Below, piece by piece: positions 1 to 8,381 of a stretch of DNA of 64,000 nt. This stretch comes from Hyphomicrobiales bacterium (lineage in GTDB: Bacteria; Pseudomonadota; Alphaproteobacteria; Rhizobiales; Rhizobiaceae): contig UBTF01000001.1 in assembly GCA_900468285.1 (NCBI GenBank), forward strand, positions 186,001 through 250,000, read 5' to 3'. A program made the position numbers and the translations under genes. The notes beneath the pieces are model-generated. The model saw only the letters and a list, made by a program, of their open reading frames with translations. It was not told the origin of the DNA and searched no databases. Positions within the stretch are counted from its first letter, which is position 1, and every line of letters starts with the position of its first letter.

Positions 1-1140
1 AGCCCGGATGTTGCCGCCTACCTGCGCAGCCGTGAGCCTTCCAACCCTGAATATCAGGCGCTGAAGGCCGAACTGGCGAAGCTGCGCAACGAAGACAAGG
101 ATACCGGAAACAAGCCTGTCGTTCCCGGAGATCTGGTGCTGAAGCCGGGTGAGAACAATGTGGAGATGGCAACGGTCGTCAAGGCGATCGAGCACCGTTC
201 TTCCACCGGATTGAAGACTGACCATGCGGCGACGCTTGCTGGATATCAGCAGACATCGGAATACACGCCTGAGCTGGTCGATCTTGTGAAAGCGTTCCAG
301 AGCGAAAACGGCCTGAAGGCTGACGGCGTTATCGGCCGGGCAACCGTGCGGGCAATGACCGGCGACAGCAACGAAGCCAAGATTGCCAAGCTGGAAGTGG
401 CAATGGAGCAGGTGCGCTGGCTGCCAGCCGATCTGGGCGACCGTTTCGTCTTCATCAACCAGCCCGCTTTCATGGCCTACTACCACAATGAGGGCAAAGA
501 AGACTTCGGCATGAAGGTTGTCATCGGCTCCAAGGCCAACCAGACATACTTCTTCCAGGATGAAATCCAGACCGTTGAATTCAACCCCTACTGGGGCGTG
601 CCGCAGTCCATCATCATCAACGAGATGCTGCCGAAGCTGCGCAACGATCCTTCCTATCTGGATCGTCTGGGATATGAGGTTTCGGTCAATGGTCGTCCGG
701 TTTCATCGTCCAGCGTCAACTGGTATGGTTCCACGCAATCGGTATCGGTACGTCAGCCACCAAGCAGTGACAATGCGCTCGGTGACCTGAAGATCCTGTT
801 CCCGAATGCCCACGCGATCTACATGCACGATACGCCTGCCAAGAGCTTCTTCAACCGCGACATGCGCGCGTTGAGCCATGGCTGCATTCGTCTGGTCGAT
901 CCACGGCGCATGGCCGCCGCGGTGCTTGGCACAAGCCTTGATAACGTCAACAAGCAGATTGCCGCTGGCGAGAACCGCGCCGTGCAGGTGCCAGCCAAGA
1001 TTCCGGTCTATGTGGCCTACTTCACCGCCTGGCCGGACAAGGACGGGAATGTCCAGTATTTCGATGACGTCTATGACCGCGACAGCTATGTCGTAAAGGC
1101 CTTCGACGCAACGACGAAGGCGCGGGCCTCTTCCATCTGA
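1..1140 (+). CDS. L,D-transpeptidase (YcbB-like), 5' end missing
   Basis: Periplasmic peptidoglycan cross-linking enzyme of the YkuD/L,D-transpeptidase family, which forms 3-3 cross-links between stem peptides using a catalytic cysteine. The frame is open from base 1, so the gene begins upstream and 379 codons are visible. A peptidoglycan-binding-1-type repeat is seen around bases 270-360 ([17 protein letters not shown]). The catalytic motif SHGCIRL is at bases 874-894, with the Cys codon at 883-885, after a conserved MHDTP segment. The large catalytic domain following a PG-binding domain resembles YcbB more than the small ErfK-type enzymes. A strong terminator follows directly. The N-terminal part and any signal peptide lie outside the window. 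Confidence 0.9.
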   Translation, partial: SPDVAAYLRSREPSNPEYQALKAELAKLRNEDKDTGNKPVVPGDLVLKPGENNVEMATVVKAIEHRSSTGLKTDHAATLAGYQQTSEYTPELVDLVKAFQSENGLKADGVIGRATVRAMTGDSNEAKIAKLEVAMEQVRWLPADLGDRFVFINQPAFMAYYHNEGKEDFGMKVVIGSKANQTYFFQDEIQTVEFNPYWGVPQSIIINEMLPKLRNDPSYLDRLGYEVSVNGRPVSSSSVNWYGSTQSVSVRQPPSSDNALGDLKILFPNAHAIYMHDTPAKSFFNRDMRALSHGCIRLVDPRRMAAAVLGTSLDNVNKQIAAGENRAVQVPAKIPVYVAYFTAWPDKDGNVQYFDDVYDRDSYVVKAFDATTKARASSI

Positions 1141-1156
1141 GGCACGTCAACACATC

Positions 1157-1186
1157 TCAAAAGCGCCTTCACGGGCGCTTTTTCTT
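1157..1186 (+). terminator. Rho-independent terminator after the L,D-transpeptidase gene
   Basis: A perfect 7-bp stem (AAGCGCC at 1161-1167, GGCGCTT at 1174-1180) with a 6-nt loop is followed by a T-rich tract. It lies 20 nt after the stop codon and just before glsA. Confidence 0.85.
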
Positions 1187-1201
1187 TATCAGGGGCGGGC
1201 A

Positions 1202-2131
1202 ATGCAGGACATTCAGGCGGTCATCGATTCCATCTATGAGGTGATGCAGCCCAGGCTGGGTGAGGGCAAGGTTGCCGACTATATTCCCGAGCTTGCCAAG
1301 GTCGATCCGAAGCAGTTCGGCATTGCCGTTACCACCGTGGAAGGTGACACCTTCGTGGCTGGAAACGCGCAGACACCCTTTTCCATCCAGAGTATTTCCA
1401 AGGTTTTCATGCTGACGCTGGCGCTTGGCAAGACCGGCGAAAATGTCTGGAAGCGCGTTGGGCGCGAGCCTTCCGGTTCTGCCTTCAACTCCATCGTCCA
1501 GCTGGAGCGCGAATCCGGTATCCCGCGCAACCCTTTCGTCAATGCAGGCGCCATCGTGGTCACGGATATGGTTCTGGCGGGGCACCAGCCGCGCGAGGCG
1601 ATTGGTGAACTGCTGCGCTTCATCCGCTATCTTGCCGATGATGAAACCATTTCAATCGACGACACGGTGGCCAAGTCCGAGCAGGCGACGGGCTATAGAA
1701 ATCTTGCACTGGCAAACTTCATGCGCAGCTTCGGCAATCTGCACCATCCGGTGGAACACACGCTGGGTGTCTATTTCCACCAATGCGCCATATCCATGAA
1801 CTGCGTCCAGCTGGCGCGGGCAGGGCTGTTTCTCGCCAGTCGGGGGCGCAATCCCATAACCGGACATTCGGTCGTTTCCGAGCGGCGGGCACGACGCATC
1901 AACGCGCTGATGCTGACCTGTGGCCATTACGATGGCTCCGGTGATTTCGCCTATCACGTGGGCCTGCCGGGCAAGAGCGGCGTGGGCGGCGGCATTCTTG
2001 TGGTAGCGCCGGGCAAGGCTTCCATCGCCGTCTGGTCCCCCGGGTTGAACGAGGTGGGCAACTCGGCGCTGGGGTCCGAAGCGCTGGAAATGCTGGCCAA
2101 CGAAATGGGCTGGTCGGTATTCGGGGCTTGA
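1202..2131 (+). CDS. glsA: Glutaminase
   Basis: Hydrolyses L-glutamine to glutamate and ammonia in the cytoplasm; a beta-lactamase-fold serine enzyme. The 309-aa length matches the family. The catalytic S-x-x-K motif is in SIQSISKVF (Ser64, Lys67), and the conserved NPFVNAGAI segment follows near residue 110. The ATG at 1202 is preceded by AGGGGCGGGCA, a reasonable ribosome site. The upstream terminator suggests its own promoter or low read-through. ttcA follows after a short gap. Confidence 0.93.
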   Translation: MQDIQAVIDSIYEVMQPRLGEGKVADYIPELAKVDPKQFGIAVTTVEGDTFVAGNAQTPFSIQSISKVFMLTLALGKTGENVWKRVGREPSGSAFNSIVQLERESGIPRNPFVNAGAIVVTDMVLAGHQPREAIGELLRFIRYLADDETISIDDTVAKSEQATGYRNLALANFMRSFGNLHHPVEHTLGVYFHQCAISMNCVQLARAGLFLASRGRNPITGHSVVSERRARRINALMLTCGHYDGSGDFAYHVGLPGKSGVGGGILVVAPGKASIAVWSPGLNEVGNSALGSEALEMLANEMGWSVFGA

Positions 2132-2203
2132 TCTTGAGGGCATATGAGGGCATTCCCTCAGGCTGAAACGCCGATACGCGTTCTGGAACGAGCGAGACCA
2201 CCC

Positions 2204-3082
2204 ATGAACATTGCCGCAGATATCGATGACATGCCTGAGGGCGTCGAGCCCGAGGAGCAGGGTGGCGCGCATCCGCTGTTTGCCAATGCGCCGCGTTCCG
2301 TGTCGTTCAACAAGCTGCGCAAACGGCTGCTGCGCAATGTGCGCCAGGCATTTGACGATTTCGACATGTTGAAGGGCCAGAAGCGCTGGCTGGTGGGACT
2401 TTCGGGCGGCAAGGACAGCTACGGGCTTCTGGCGCTGCTGCTGGACCTCAAATGGCGAGGGCTGCTGCCGGTCGAACTTATTGCCTGCAATCTTGACCAG
2501 GGCCAGCCGAACTTCCCCAAGCATATCCTGCCGGATTATCTGACCAAGATCGGCGTGCCGCACCGGATCGAGTATCGCGATACCTATTCCATCGTGAAGG
2601 AAAAGGTGCCGCAGGGCGGGACCTATTGTTCGCTCTGTTCACGTCTTAGGCGGGGCAATCTCTACCGCATCGCCCGCGAAGAGGGCTGCGATGCGCTGGT
2701 TCTCGGCCATCATCGCGAGGATATTCTTGAAACATTCTTCATGAACTTCTTCCACGGGGGCAGGCTGGCCGCAATGCCGCCAAAGCTTTTGAATGACGAG
2801 GGCGACCTTATGCTGCTGCGTCCGCTGGCCTATTGCGCAGAAGACGACATGGCGAAATTTGCTGCGGCCATGGAATTCCCGATCATCCCCTGCGATCTCT
2901 GCGGCTCGCAGGACGGGCTGCAGCGTAACGCGATGAAGGACATGCTGGCCGATATCGAGCGCCGGATGCCGGGTCGCAAGGACGTGATGTTGCGCGCCAT
3001 GGCGCATGTCAATCCGTCGCATCTGCTCGACACCAAGCTTTTCGACTTCTCAGGCCTGACTGTCACCGATCCGTCACGCTAG
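2204..3082 (+). CDS. ttcA: tRNA 2-thiocytidine synthetase TtcA
   Basis: ATP-dependent enzyme that thiolates cytidine-32 of some tRNAs, using a [4Fe-4S] cluster. The PP-loop motif SGGKDSYG lies near residue 67, the conserved [10 protein letters not shown] pair (CxxC) near 145, and a further CDLC near 230, as in the TtcA family. I chose ATG 2204 (292 aa; MNIAADID). An in-frame ATG at 2144 has a GAGGG site upstream and would add 20 unconserved-looking residues, so the start is not settled. Confidence 0.9.
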   Translation: MNIAADIDDMPEGVEPEEQGGAHPLFANAPRSVSFNKLRKRLLRNVRQAFDDFDMLKGQKRWLVGLSGGKDSYGLLALLLDLKWRGLLPVELIACNLDQGQPNFPKHILPDYLTKIGVPHRIEYRDTYSIVKEKVPQGGTYCSLCSRLRRGNLYRIAREEGCDALVLGHHREDILETFFMNFFHGGRLAAMPPKLLNDEGDLMLLRPLAYCAEDDMAKFAAAMEFPIIPCDLCGSQDGLQRNAMKDMLADIERRMPGRKDVMLRAMAHVNPSHLLDTKLFDFSGLTVTDPSR

Positions 3083-3130
3083 GGGATTAGGTCGTGAAGC
3101 TCATGTACCACCTTTTCAAAGAACCCCTTC

Positions 3131-3958
3131 ATGACCCTTTCCGATACCGATCTTGATTTCCTCGTCGCAACGGTTGCCGAGGCTGGCGAAACCGAAATTC
3201 TTCCGCGCTTCAGAAACCTCAGTGCATCCGACATCGCCGAAAAGACCTCCGTCGTGGATCTTGTAACAGAGGCGGATATCCAGGCGGAAAAGCGTATCAC
3301 GGCTGCTTTGCTCTCGCGTTTTCCAAAGGCGCACATTGTTGGCGAAGAGAGCTATGATGCCGACAAGTCGGTCATTCCCGCTCTGACCACCGCGGAACTG
3401 GCCTTTGTGATCGACCCTATCGATGGAACGTTCAACTATGCCTCCGGCTTTCCAGCCTTCGGCACGCTGCTTGCGGTAACGGTCAAGGGTGAGACGGTCG
3501 CGGGCATCATTCATGATCCGGTCATGGGCGACACCATTCTTTCCGGCAAGGGCGCGGGCGCAGTGTTGAAGCGCAAGAGCGGAAGCGAAGCGAAGCTGCG
3601 TGTGGCAGATGCCGTCAATCTCTCGCAGATGGTGGGCGTCTTTTCCTGGGGGCACAGTTTCGAGGAGCGCCGTCCTGTCATTGCCGCAAACATGACCAAG
3701 GCCAAGATGGCGCTGTCGCTGAATTGCTCGGCACATGAATACTGGCTGGTCTCAGCGGGCAAGCTGCATTTCATCGGCCATGAGAAGCTCATGCCGTGGG
3801 ATCATCTGGCTGGCGTGCTGACCCATCAGGAAGCGGGCGGATTTACGGCAAAATTCGATGGTACGCCCTACCGTCCCGGCGACCTGACCGGCGGAATTCT
3901 GTCCGCTCCCGACAAGGAGAGCTGGAAAATGCTCCGCCGCGAAATCGTCGGCCTTTGA
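3131..3958 (+). CDS. Inositol monophosphatase family protein (first of a tandem pair)
   Basis: Mg2+-dependent sugar or inositol phosphatase-like enzyme of 275 aa. Metal-site motifs of the IMPase superfamily are present: GEES near residue 73, DPIDGTFNYASG near 96-107 (motif A), and PWDHLAG near 223 (motif B). It is clearly paralogous to the next gene, sharing EILPRFRNL, VDLVTEAD, DPIDGTFN and LMPWDHLAG. The substrate cannot be told from sequence; inositol-1-phosphate, 3'(2')-phosphoadenosine and other small phosphates are all family substrates. The ribosome site before 3131 is weak. Confidence 0.85.
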   Translation: MTLSDTDLDFLVATVAEAGETEILPRFRNLSASDIAEKTSVVDLVTEADIQAEKRITAALLSRFPKAHIVGEESYDADKSVIPALTTAELAFVIDPIDGTFNYASGFPAFGTLLAVTVKGETVAGIIHDPVMGDTILSGKGAGAVLKRKSGSEAKLRVADAVNLSQMVGVFSWGHSFEERRPVIAANMTKAKMALSLNCSAHEYWLVSAGKLHFIGHEKLMPWDHLAGVLTHQEAGGFTAKFDGTPYRPGDLTGGILSAPDKESWKMLRREIVGL

Positions 3959-3983
3959 TTTTGACATACAGGAAGGAATACCC

Positions 3984-4808
3984 ATGAGCGTGGAAATCGA
4001 CATCGCATCTCTTGCCAATGCCCTGCAGGAGGCAGCAGCCGTGGAGATTCTTCCGAGATTTCGCAATCTCGGCGAGGGCGATGTGCGCGTGAAGACCGAG
4101 GCGATCGATCTTGTCACCGAGGCGGACGAAGCGGCGGAGCGGTTGATCCGCGCCCGAGTTGCAGAATTTATGCCGGACGCCCTGTTTGTGGGGGAGGAAG
4201 CGGTTGCCGCAGACCCTTCGCTTCTGGAAAAGATCGGAGATGCCGATCTCGCTGTCATCGTGGATCCCATCGACGGCACCTTCAATTTTGCCTCCGGCCT
4301 GCCGCTGTTCGGTGTGATGCTGAGCGTGGTCTCCAAGGGCGAGACCGTTGCCGGGCTGATCTACGATCCCATGGGCAATGACTGGGTGATCGCTGAAAAG
4401 GGCTCCGGCGCATGGATGTGCAGCGCCGATGGCTCCCAGACGCAGATGAATGTCGTACCAGCGCCAGAACTTTCACAGATGGTCGGCATCGCCAATACCG
4501 GCTATTTCGAGGGCGATATACGCCGCCGTTTGCTCAACAATCTGGCCGATGTGCGTCTGTTTACCAGCTATCGATGTGCTGCGCATGAATACCGCATCTT
4601 CTGCGGCGGCCACATGCACTTCCTGATGTATAACAAGCTGATGCCCTGGGACCACCTCGCGGGAACGCTGATTTCGCAGGAAGCGGGTGCCTATGCCGCC
4701 CGTTTCGATGGCTCGCCTTATCTTCCGCACCATACGAGCGGCGGTCTTCTGCTGACGCCGGATCAGGAAACCTGGGAACTGCTGCGCGAGAAGATTTTCA
4801 CGGTCTGA
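3984..4808 (+). CDS. Inositol monophosphatase family protein (second of a tandem pair)
   Basis: A 274-aa paralogue of the preceding gene, 25 nt downstream on the same strand, with AGGAAGGAA before the ATG. It has the GEEA segment (variant of GEES), DPIDGTFNFASG, and PWDHLAG with the metal-binding Asp. Both genes sit in one transcription unit closed by a strong terminator, so they probably arose by tandem duplication and may differ in substrate. The biochemical role is not assigned. Confidence 0.85.
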   Translation: MSVEIDIASLANALQEAAAVEILPRFRNLGEGDVRVKTEAIDLVTEADEAAERLIRARVAEFMPDALFVGEEAVAADPSLLEKIGDADLAVIVDPIDGTFNFASGLPLFGVMLSVVSKGETVAGLIYDPMGNDWVIAEKGSGAWMCSADGSQTQMNVVPAPELSQMVGIANTGYFEGDIRRRLLNNLADVRLFTSYRCAAHEYRIFCGGHMHFLMYNKLMPWDHLAGTLISQEAGAYAARFDGSPYLPHHTSGGLLLTPDQETWELLREKIFTV

Positions 4809-4826
4809 GCGACCGCCTTGCAGGCA

Positions 4827-4870
4827 TTAAAAAAGGGCGCGGATGCTATCATCCGCGCCCTTCCTGTTTG
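4827..4870. terminator. Bidirectional terminator between convergent genes
   Basis: A perfect 10-bp stem (4835-4844 with 4851-4860) with a 6-nt loop. An A-run lies on its left and a T-containing tract on its right, so it can serve the phosphatase pair (+) and the exporter gene (-). Confidence 0.85.
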
Positions 4871-4879
4871 TGACGACGA

Positions 4880-6130
4880 TCAATGAGTCGGCTTGTTCTG
4901 CGGCTGGAAAAGCACGCCCTTTTCACCGATCAGCACGAAGATAAGGCCAAGGACAGACACGACGCAGAAGCCTGCAACCATGGGCAGGGCCGTGCCGTTG
5001 AACGCCTGGCCGATGACCGCGCCGATCAACGAGCCGCCAATGGTGCTCATGAAGCCGATGACGGAGGACGCCGTGCCGGCAACGTGGCCAAGCGGCTCCA
5101 TGGCCAGCGAGTTGAAGTTGGAGCCAATCAGGCCGAACTGGAACATCGACAGCGCAAACATGGCGATGAACAGCACAAATGGCATGGGCTGCGGGCCGAA
5201 GATTTGCGCCATGAGCCAGATGAAGGTGATCGCGATGAACAGCAGGAGCGAGCCGTGGGACAGCTTTCTCATGCCGAAGCGACCGACAAGCCGGGAGTTG
5301 AGGAAGGACGATGCGGCCATGAAGATGGCCACGCCGGCAAAGGCCGCCGCAAACCATGCGCCGAGATCGTAGATGCCCTTATAGACCTGTTCGGCAGAAT
5401 TGATGAAGCCGAACAGGGCGCCGAAGATGATCGTGCTGGCGATGGTGTAGCACAGCGCCACCCGGTTGGTCAGAACGATCTTGAAGCCCTGGAGGACGGA
5501 GGCCAGCGTGAGCGGACGAACGTCTTTTTCGTGCAGGGTTTCCGGCAGGCGCACATACATCCAGACCGTAACGACAGCGGCGATTGCTGCCATGAAACCG
5601 AAAATCAGGTGCCAATCCCCGAAGAAGAGCACGATCTGTCCTGTACCGGGGGCGATGACCGGGACAACCATGAAGACCATCATGATCAACGACATGACTT
5701 CGGCCATCTGCCTGCCGCCGTAAATGTCGCGAACGATCGAAATCGTGATGACGCGCGTCGCAGCCGACCCGATGCCCTGAATGAACCGCAGGACGAGCAG
5801 CCCCGCGAAGGACGGTACGAAAACCACGGCGATTGAAGAGAGGATGTAGATGGCGAGGCCGAACAGCATTGGCTTGCGGCGACCGAACCGGTCGGCGATG
5901 GGTCCGTAGAAGAGCTGCGCTACGCCAAAGCCGATAAGATAGGCCGAAACCACATATTGGCGGTGATTTTCATTATCAACGCCGAGCGCCGCCCCGATCT
6001 CCTGCAGGCCGGGAAGCATGATGTCGATTGCCAGAGCGTTCAACGCCATCAGCGCTGCCGCAAGGCCAATAAATTCCGTACGTCCCATGGCAACTTTTGG
6101 GGTCGACTCTGATTGTAAAGGATTTGTCAC
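4880..6130 (-). CDS. Bcr/CflA-type MFS multidrug transporter
   Basis: Inner-membrane drug/H+ antiporter of the major facilitator superfamily, with about 12 hydrophobic segments. The N-terminal segment ALAIDIMLPGLQEIGAALGV and the loop YGPIADRFGRRKPML match the Bcr/CflA drug-resistance subfamily. I favour the GTG at 6130 (416 aa), which has AGGAC about 9 nt upstream. An ATG at 6088 is also possible. A longer frame from 6184 would start inside a hairpin and adds a basic, unlikely leader. The substrate is unknown. Confidence 0.85.
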   Translation of the reverse strand: MTNPLQSESTPKVAMGRTEFIGLAAALMALNALAIDIMLPGLQEIGAALGVDNENHRQYVVSAYLIGFGVAQLFYGPIADRFGRRKPMLFGLAIYILSSIAVVFVPSFAGLLVLRFIQGIGSAATRVITISIVRDIYGGRQMAEVMSLIMMVFMVVPVIAPGTGQIVLFFGDWHLIFGFMAAIAAVVTVWMYVRLPETLHEKDVRPLTLASVLQGFKIVLTNRVALCYTIASTIIFGALFGFINSAEQVYKGIYDLGAWFAAAFAGVAIFMAASSFLNSRLVGRFGMRKLSHGSLLLFIAITFIWLMAQIFGPQPMPFVLFIAMFALSMFQFGLIGSNFNSLAMEPLGHVAGTASSVIGFMSTIGGSLIGAVIGQAFNGTALPMVAGFCVVSVLGLIFVLIGEKGVLFQPQNKPTH

Positions 6131-6142
6131 AGGCTTGGTCCT

Positions 6143-6178
6143 GAAAGAACGGCAAAGGCGTTGCTTGGGGCAACGCCT
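6143..6178 (-). terminator. Probable terminator after grxD
   Basis: A 9-bp stem (6156-6164 with 6170-6178) and 5-nt loop lie 45 nt past the grxD stop. The downstream tract on the minus strand is only moderately T-rich, so termination may be partial. Confidence 0.55.
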
Positions 6179-6222
6179 GTACAAGTTTTAGAAAAGTAGG
6201 GGGGCCGGTTTCCCGGCCGAAA

Positions 6223-6564
6223 TCATGCCGCGCCGCGGACGCTGATACCCTGTTCCTGAAGTTGTTCCTGAAGTTCGCCGGACTGGAACATCTCTCTGAT
6301 GATGTCGCAGCCGCCGAGAAATTCACCCTTGATGTAGAGCTGTGGAATGGTGGGCCAGTTGGAGTAGTCCTTGATACCCTGGCGCAGATCAGCATCCGCA
6401 AGAACGTTTACGCCCTTGTATTCCACGCCGAGGTAATCAAGAATCTGGACGACCTGACCGGAGAAACCACATTGTGGGAATTGGGGGGTACCCTTCATGA
6501 AGAGAACGATATCGTTGCCCTTCACCTCGCCGTCGATCATATCGTGAATGCCGCTCATGGCCAT
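6223..6564 (-). CDS. grxD: Monothiol glutaredoxin (Grx4 type)
   Basis: Carries or transfers [2Fe-2S] clusters as a CGFS-class glutaredoxin, usually as a dimer with glutathione or with a BolA protein. The 113-aa length is typical. The active-site CGFS is within PQCGFSGQ near residue 32, and the glutathione-binding WPTIPQLYI follows near 72. It is often paired with bolA in rhizobia, but no bolA gene is visible next to it here. AGGAAATGG precedes the ATG. Confidence 0.95.
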   Translation of the reverse strand: MAMSGIHDMIDGEVKGNDIVLFMKGTPQFPQCGFSGQVVQILDYLGVEYKGVNVLADADLRQGIKDYSNWPTIPQLYIKGEFLGGCDIIREMFQSGELQEQLQEQGISVRGAA

Positions 6565-6734
6565 TTCCTTTCACATGCGGTTCAAGGCCGCTGCTTCGTT
6601 TGTCCTTAGATAACATGGTGGCGCGTGATTTCCAGCCATGATTGGCAAAAAATCAAGGCAGTGGCGACATGTTGTTACCGAGGCATTGTGTGAACGACGC
6701 ATATGAGCGGGCGGGAAAGCCGCTTAGGCGAAGG

Positions 6735-6750
6735 CCATGTCACCACATGG
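6735..6750. repeat. Perfect 6-bp inverted repeat with 4-bp spacer
   Basis: CCATGT-CACC-ACATGG sits between grxD and the terminator of the small membrane gene. It could be an operator or nothing; no gene start is close to it on the plus strand. Confidence 0.3.
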
Positions 6751-6757
6751 TGTATCC

Positions 6758-6794
6758 GCCATAAAAAATGGCCCGAAACTTTCGTTTCGAGCCA
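6758..6794 (-). terminator. Terminator of the small membrane protein gene
   Basis: An 11-bp stem with one mismatch (6769-6779 with 6784-6794) is followed on the minus strand by a run of six T. It lies 20 nt past the stop codon at 6814. Confidence 0.75.
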
Positions 6795-6813
6795 CATGAG
6801 GATTTTTCAAATC

Positions 6814-6981
6814 CTAGAATACAGCGAGATATTTCAGCAGCGAAATGATACCGATGATGATCACGATGACCTGTGCGATCTGCTTGGCGCTGCCGCCGAC
6901 GGGCAGGCGGTTGATCAGCCACAGAATAAGTACGATGACCAGAAATGTAATCAGAATGCTAACGAGTGTCCCAGTAACCAT
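6814..6981 (-). CDS. Small membrane protein, Thivi_2564-like
   Basis: A 55-aa protein, read on the minus strand from the ATG at 6979-6981. GGAGCTGGG stands 6 nt upstream as a strong ribosome site. It has two hydrophobic helices (residues about 6-22 and 34-50) around a short polar loop with LPVGGSAKQ. The pattern WLINxxLP-G followed by a V/I-rich helix matches the small Thivi_2564 membrane family as I remember it. Own ribosome site and terminator support a real gene. Function unknown. Confidence 0.7.
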   Translation of the reverse strand: MVTGTLVSILITFLVIVLILWLINRLPVGGSAKQIAQVIVIIIGIISLLKYLAVF

Positions 6982-7106
6982 ATGTCCCAGCTCCTATTTC
7001 AAATCTATAACGGTTGATCACCGTTCCGTGAGTAAAACCGAAAGCCGGGAATTTGGTTCCATTGTGCAAAATGTAATTTTTGCAATTTCTAAATTTGGGA
7101 GTTGAT

Positions 7107-7529
7107 GTGGTCGAGGCAAGGGTAAAAAAGCGCGCCACGGGCGCAACCGCGATACTGGGGCGCAATGGGCATCCGACCATCGAGACGCCAACCGGCGGGT
7201 CTCTTGCCGTCGTCACTGCTGCGTCCGAGCCGGGCTTCAACCCACTCGATCTTCTCTACTCCTCACTGGCCGCCTGTCTCGTGCTCAGCGCCCGGATTGC
7301 CGCAAGCCAGATGGGTGTGCTCGACCGGTTTCACAGCGTCGAGGCGCGGGTGTCGGGCGAAAAATCGGAAGGTGAGCCCGCACGTATCACGCGCTTCGAG
7401 ATGCAGCTGACGATATCGGGCGATTTCAATGATGGGGTCCGGCAGGAGATCGCCCACAGGGCCGAGGAAATCTGCACGGTCAGCAACACTTTGCGCGGCA
7501 ATGCGGATTTCAATCTGACCGTCAAATAG
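7107..7529 (+). CDS. OsmC family protein
   Basis: OsmC/Ohr-fold protein of about 140 aa. The helix NPLDLLYSSLAACLVLSARI carries the conserved LLxxSLAxC signature, and a second cysteine lies in EICTVSNTL near the C-terminus. Two cysteines so spaced are typical of thiol peroxidase members of the fold, though a generic OsmC role is all that can be claimed. The GTG at 7107 has GGGAG 5 nt upstream; an upstream TTG at 7080 is less likely. Its stop codon directly abuts the stop of the convergent deformylase-like gene, with no intergenic base. Confidence 0.85.
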   Translation: MVEARVKKRATGATAILGRNGHPTIETPTGGSLAVVTAASEPGFNPLDLLYSSLAACLVLSARIAASQMGVLDRFHSVEARVSGEKSEGEPARITRFEMQLTISGDFNDGVRQEIAHRAEEICTVSNTLRGNADFNLTVK

Positions 7530-8033
7530 TCAGGCCCGCGCCTTGTCCCATTTGCGGATAAGACGGTCGCGCTTCAGTCTGGACAGACGCTTCAGCCAGA
7601 AGATGCCATCCAACTGATCGACCTCGTGCTGGATGCATATGGCGTGGAAGCCGTTGGTGTCGTCTTCGTGCCACTGGCCGGTGACATCCTGAAAGCGCAG
7701 GCGCACCGAGGCGGGTCGCTCCACCTCTTCGGTGAAGCCCGGCATGGATACGCTGCCTTCCATATGCCGCATGGTCTGCGCCGACACATCGAGAAGCTGC
7801 GGATTGACATAGGTTCTGATGTCGCCCGGTGTCAGTTCCAGCACGAAGATGCGCTTGAGGATGCCAATATGGGCGGCGGTGATGCCGACGCCGGGTGCGG
7901 CCCGCATCGTTTCCAGGAGATCATCGGCAAGCTGCGCGAGGTCGGCGTCGAATTCCGTGACTGGCTCGCACGGCGATGCGAGCGCCGGATGTGGATATGT
8001 CACGATAGAACGAAGTGCCATGGGGCGTTCCAT
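7530..8033 (-). CDS. Peptide deformylase-like protein with altered metal ligands
   Basis: A 167-aa protein of the peptide deformylase fold. All three signature motifs are recognisable but changed. GVGITAAH (residues 48-55) stands for GxGxAAxQ, with Gln replaced by His. EGSVS (92-96) stands for EGCLS, with the metal-binding Cys replaced by Ser94. HEVDQ (136-140) stands for HExDH, with the second metal-binding His replaced by Gln140; Glu137 is retained. Known deformylases need Cys and both His to hold Fe/Zn, so removal of formyl groups from nascent peptides is unlikely here. The ATG begins on the base after the stop codon of the MarR-like gene, so the two are translationally coupled and the gene belongs to the FdhF-type operon. 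Confidence 0.85.
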   Translation of the reverse strand: MERPMALRSIVTYPHPALASPCEPVTEFDADLAQLADDLLETMRAAPGVGITAAHIGILKRIFVLELTPGDIRTYVNPQLLDVSAQTMRHMEGSVSMPGFTEEVERPASVRLRFQDVTGQWHEDDTNGFHAICIQHEVDQLDGIFWLKRLSRLKRDRLIRKWDKARA

Positions 8034-8381
8034 TTATTCCATTTGGCTATGGGCAGGATCTTCGAGCGACGGTTTCAGGAGAACGTCCGAGGCTGCGAGT
8101 GCCAGCGCCGACGCTTCATCGGTTAGTTTGACCCATGTGCGCTGCGTGCGGGCATCCCGTTTCTCTGTCGTCATCATCCGACCGTCAAGAGCATTGATTT
8201 CGCGCAGGACAAGGGCGTGGGCGATGCCGAGTTTGTTGGCGAGGCTGCGACTGTCGCTGCCGACGCCCAGATGCACGGCCGCAATCAATGCGGCCCCGGT
8301 TGCATCGAGAGCAACCGGGGCCGTTTGGCTGATCCGGTCCGCCACGGCCAGAAAGCGCGCGGCGGGATCGTCGTCACGCAT
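8034..8381 (-). CDS. MarR-like winged-helix protein
   Basis: A 115-aa protein. Residues 42-92 (SRSLANKLGIAHALVLREIN, then DARTQRTWVKLTDEA) follow the recognition-helix and wing pattern of MarR regulators, where DxR-x-x-x-v-x-LT is typical. Its ATG overlaps the TGA of the FdhF-type gene by one base and its TAA touches the ATG of the deformylase-like gene, so the three are translated as a unit. It may regulate this operon or act as an accessory; no ligand site can be read. Confidence 0.65.
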   Translation of the reverse strand: MRDDDPAARFLAVADRISQTAPVALDATGAALIAAVHLGVGSDSRSLANKLGIAHALVLREINALDGRMMTTEKRDARTQRTWVKLTDEASALALAASDVLLKPSLEDPAHSQME

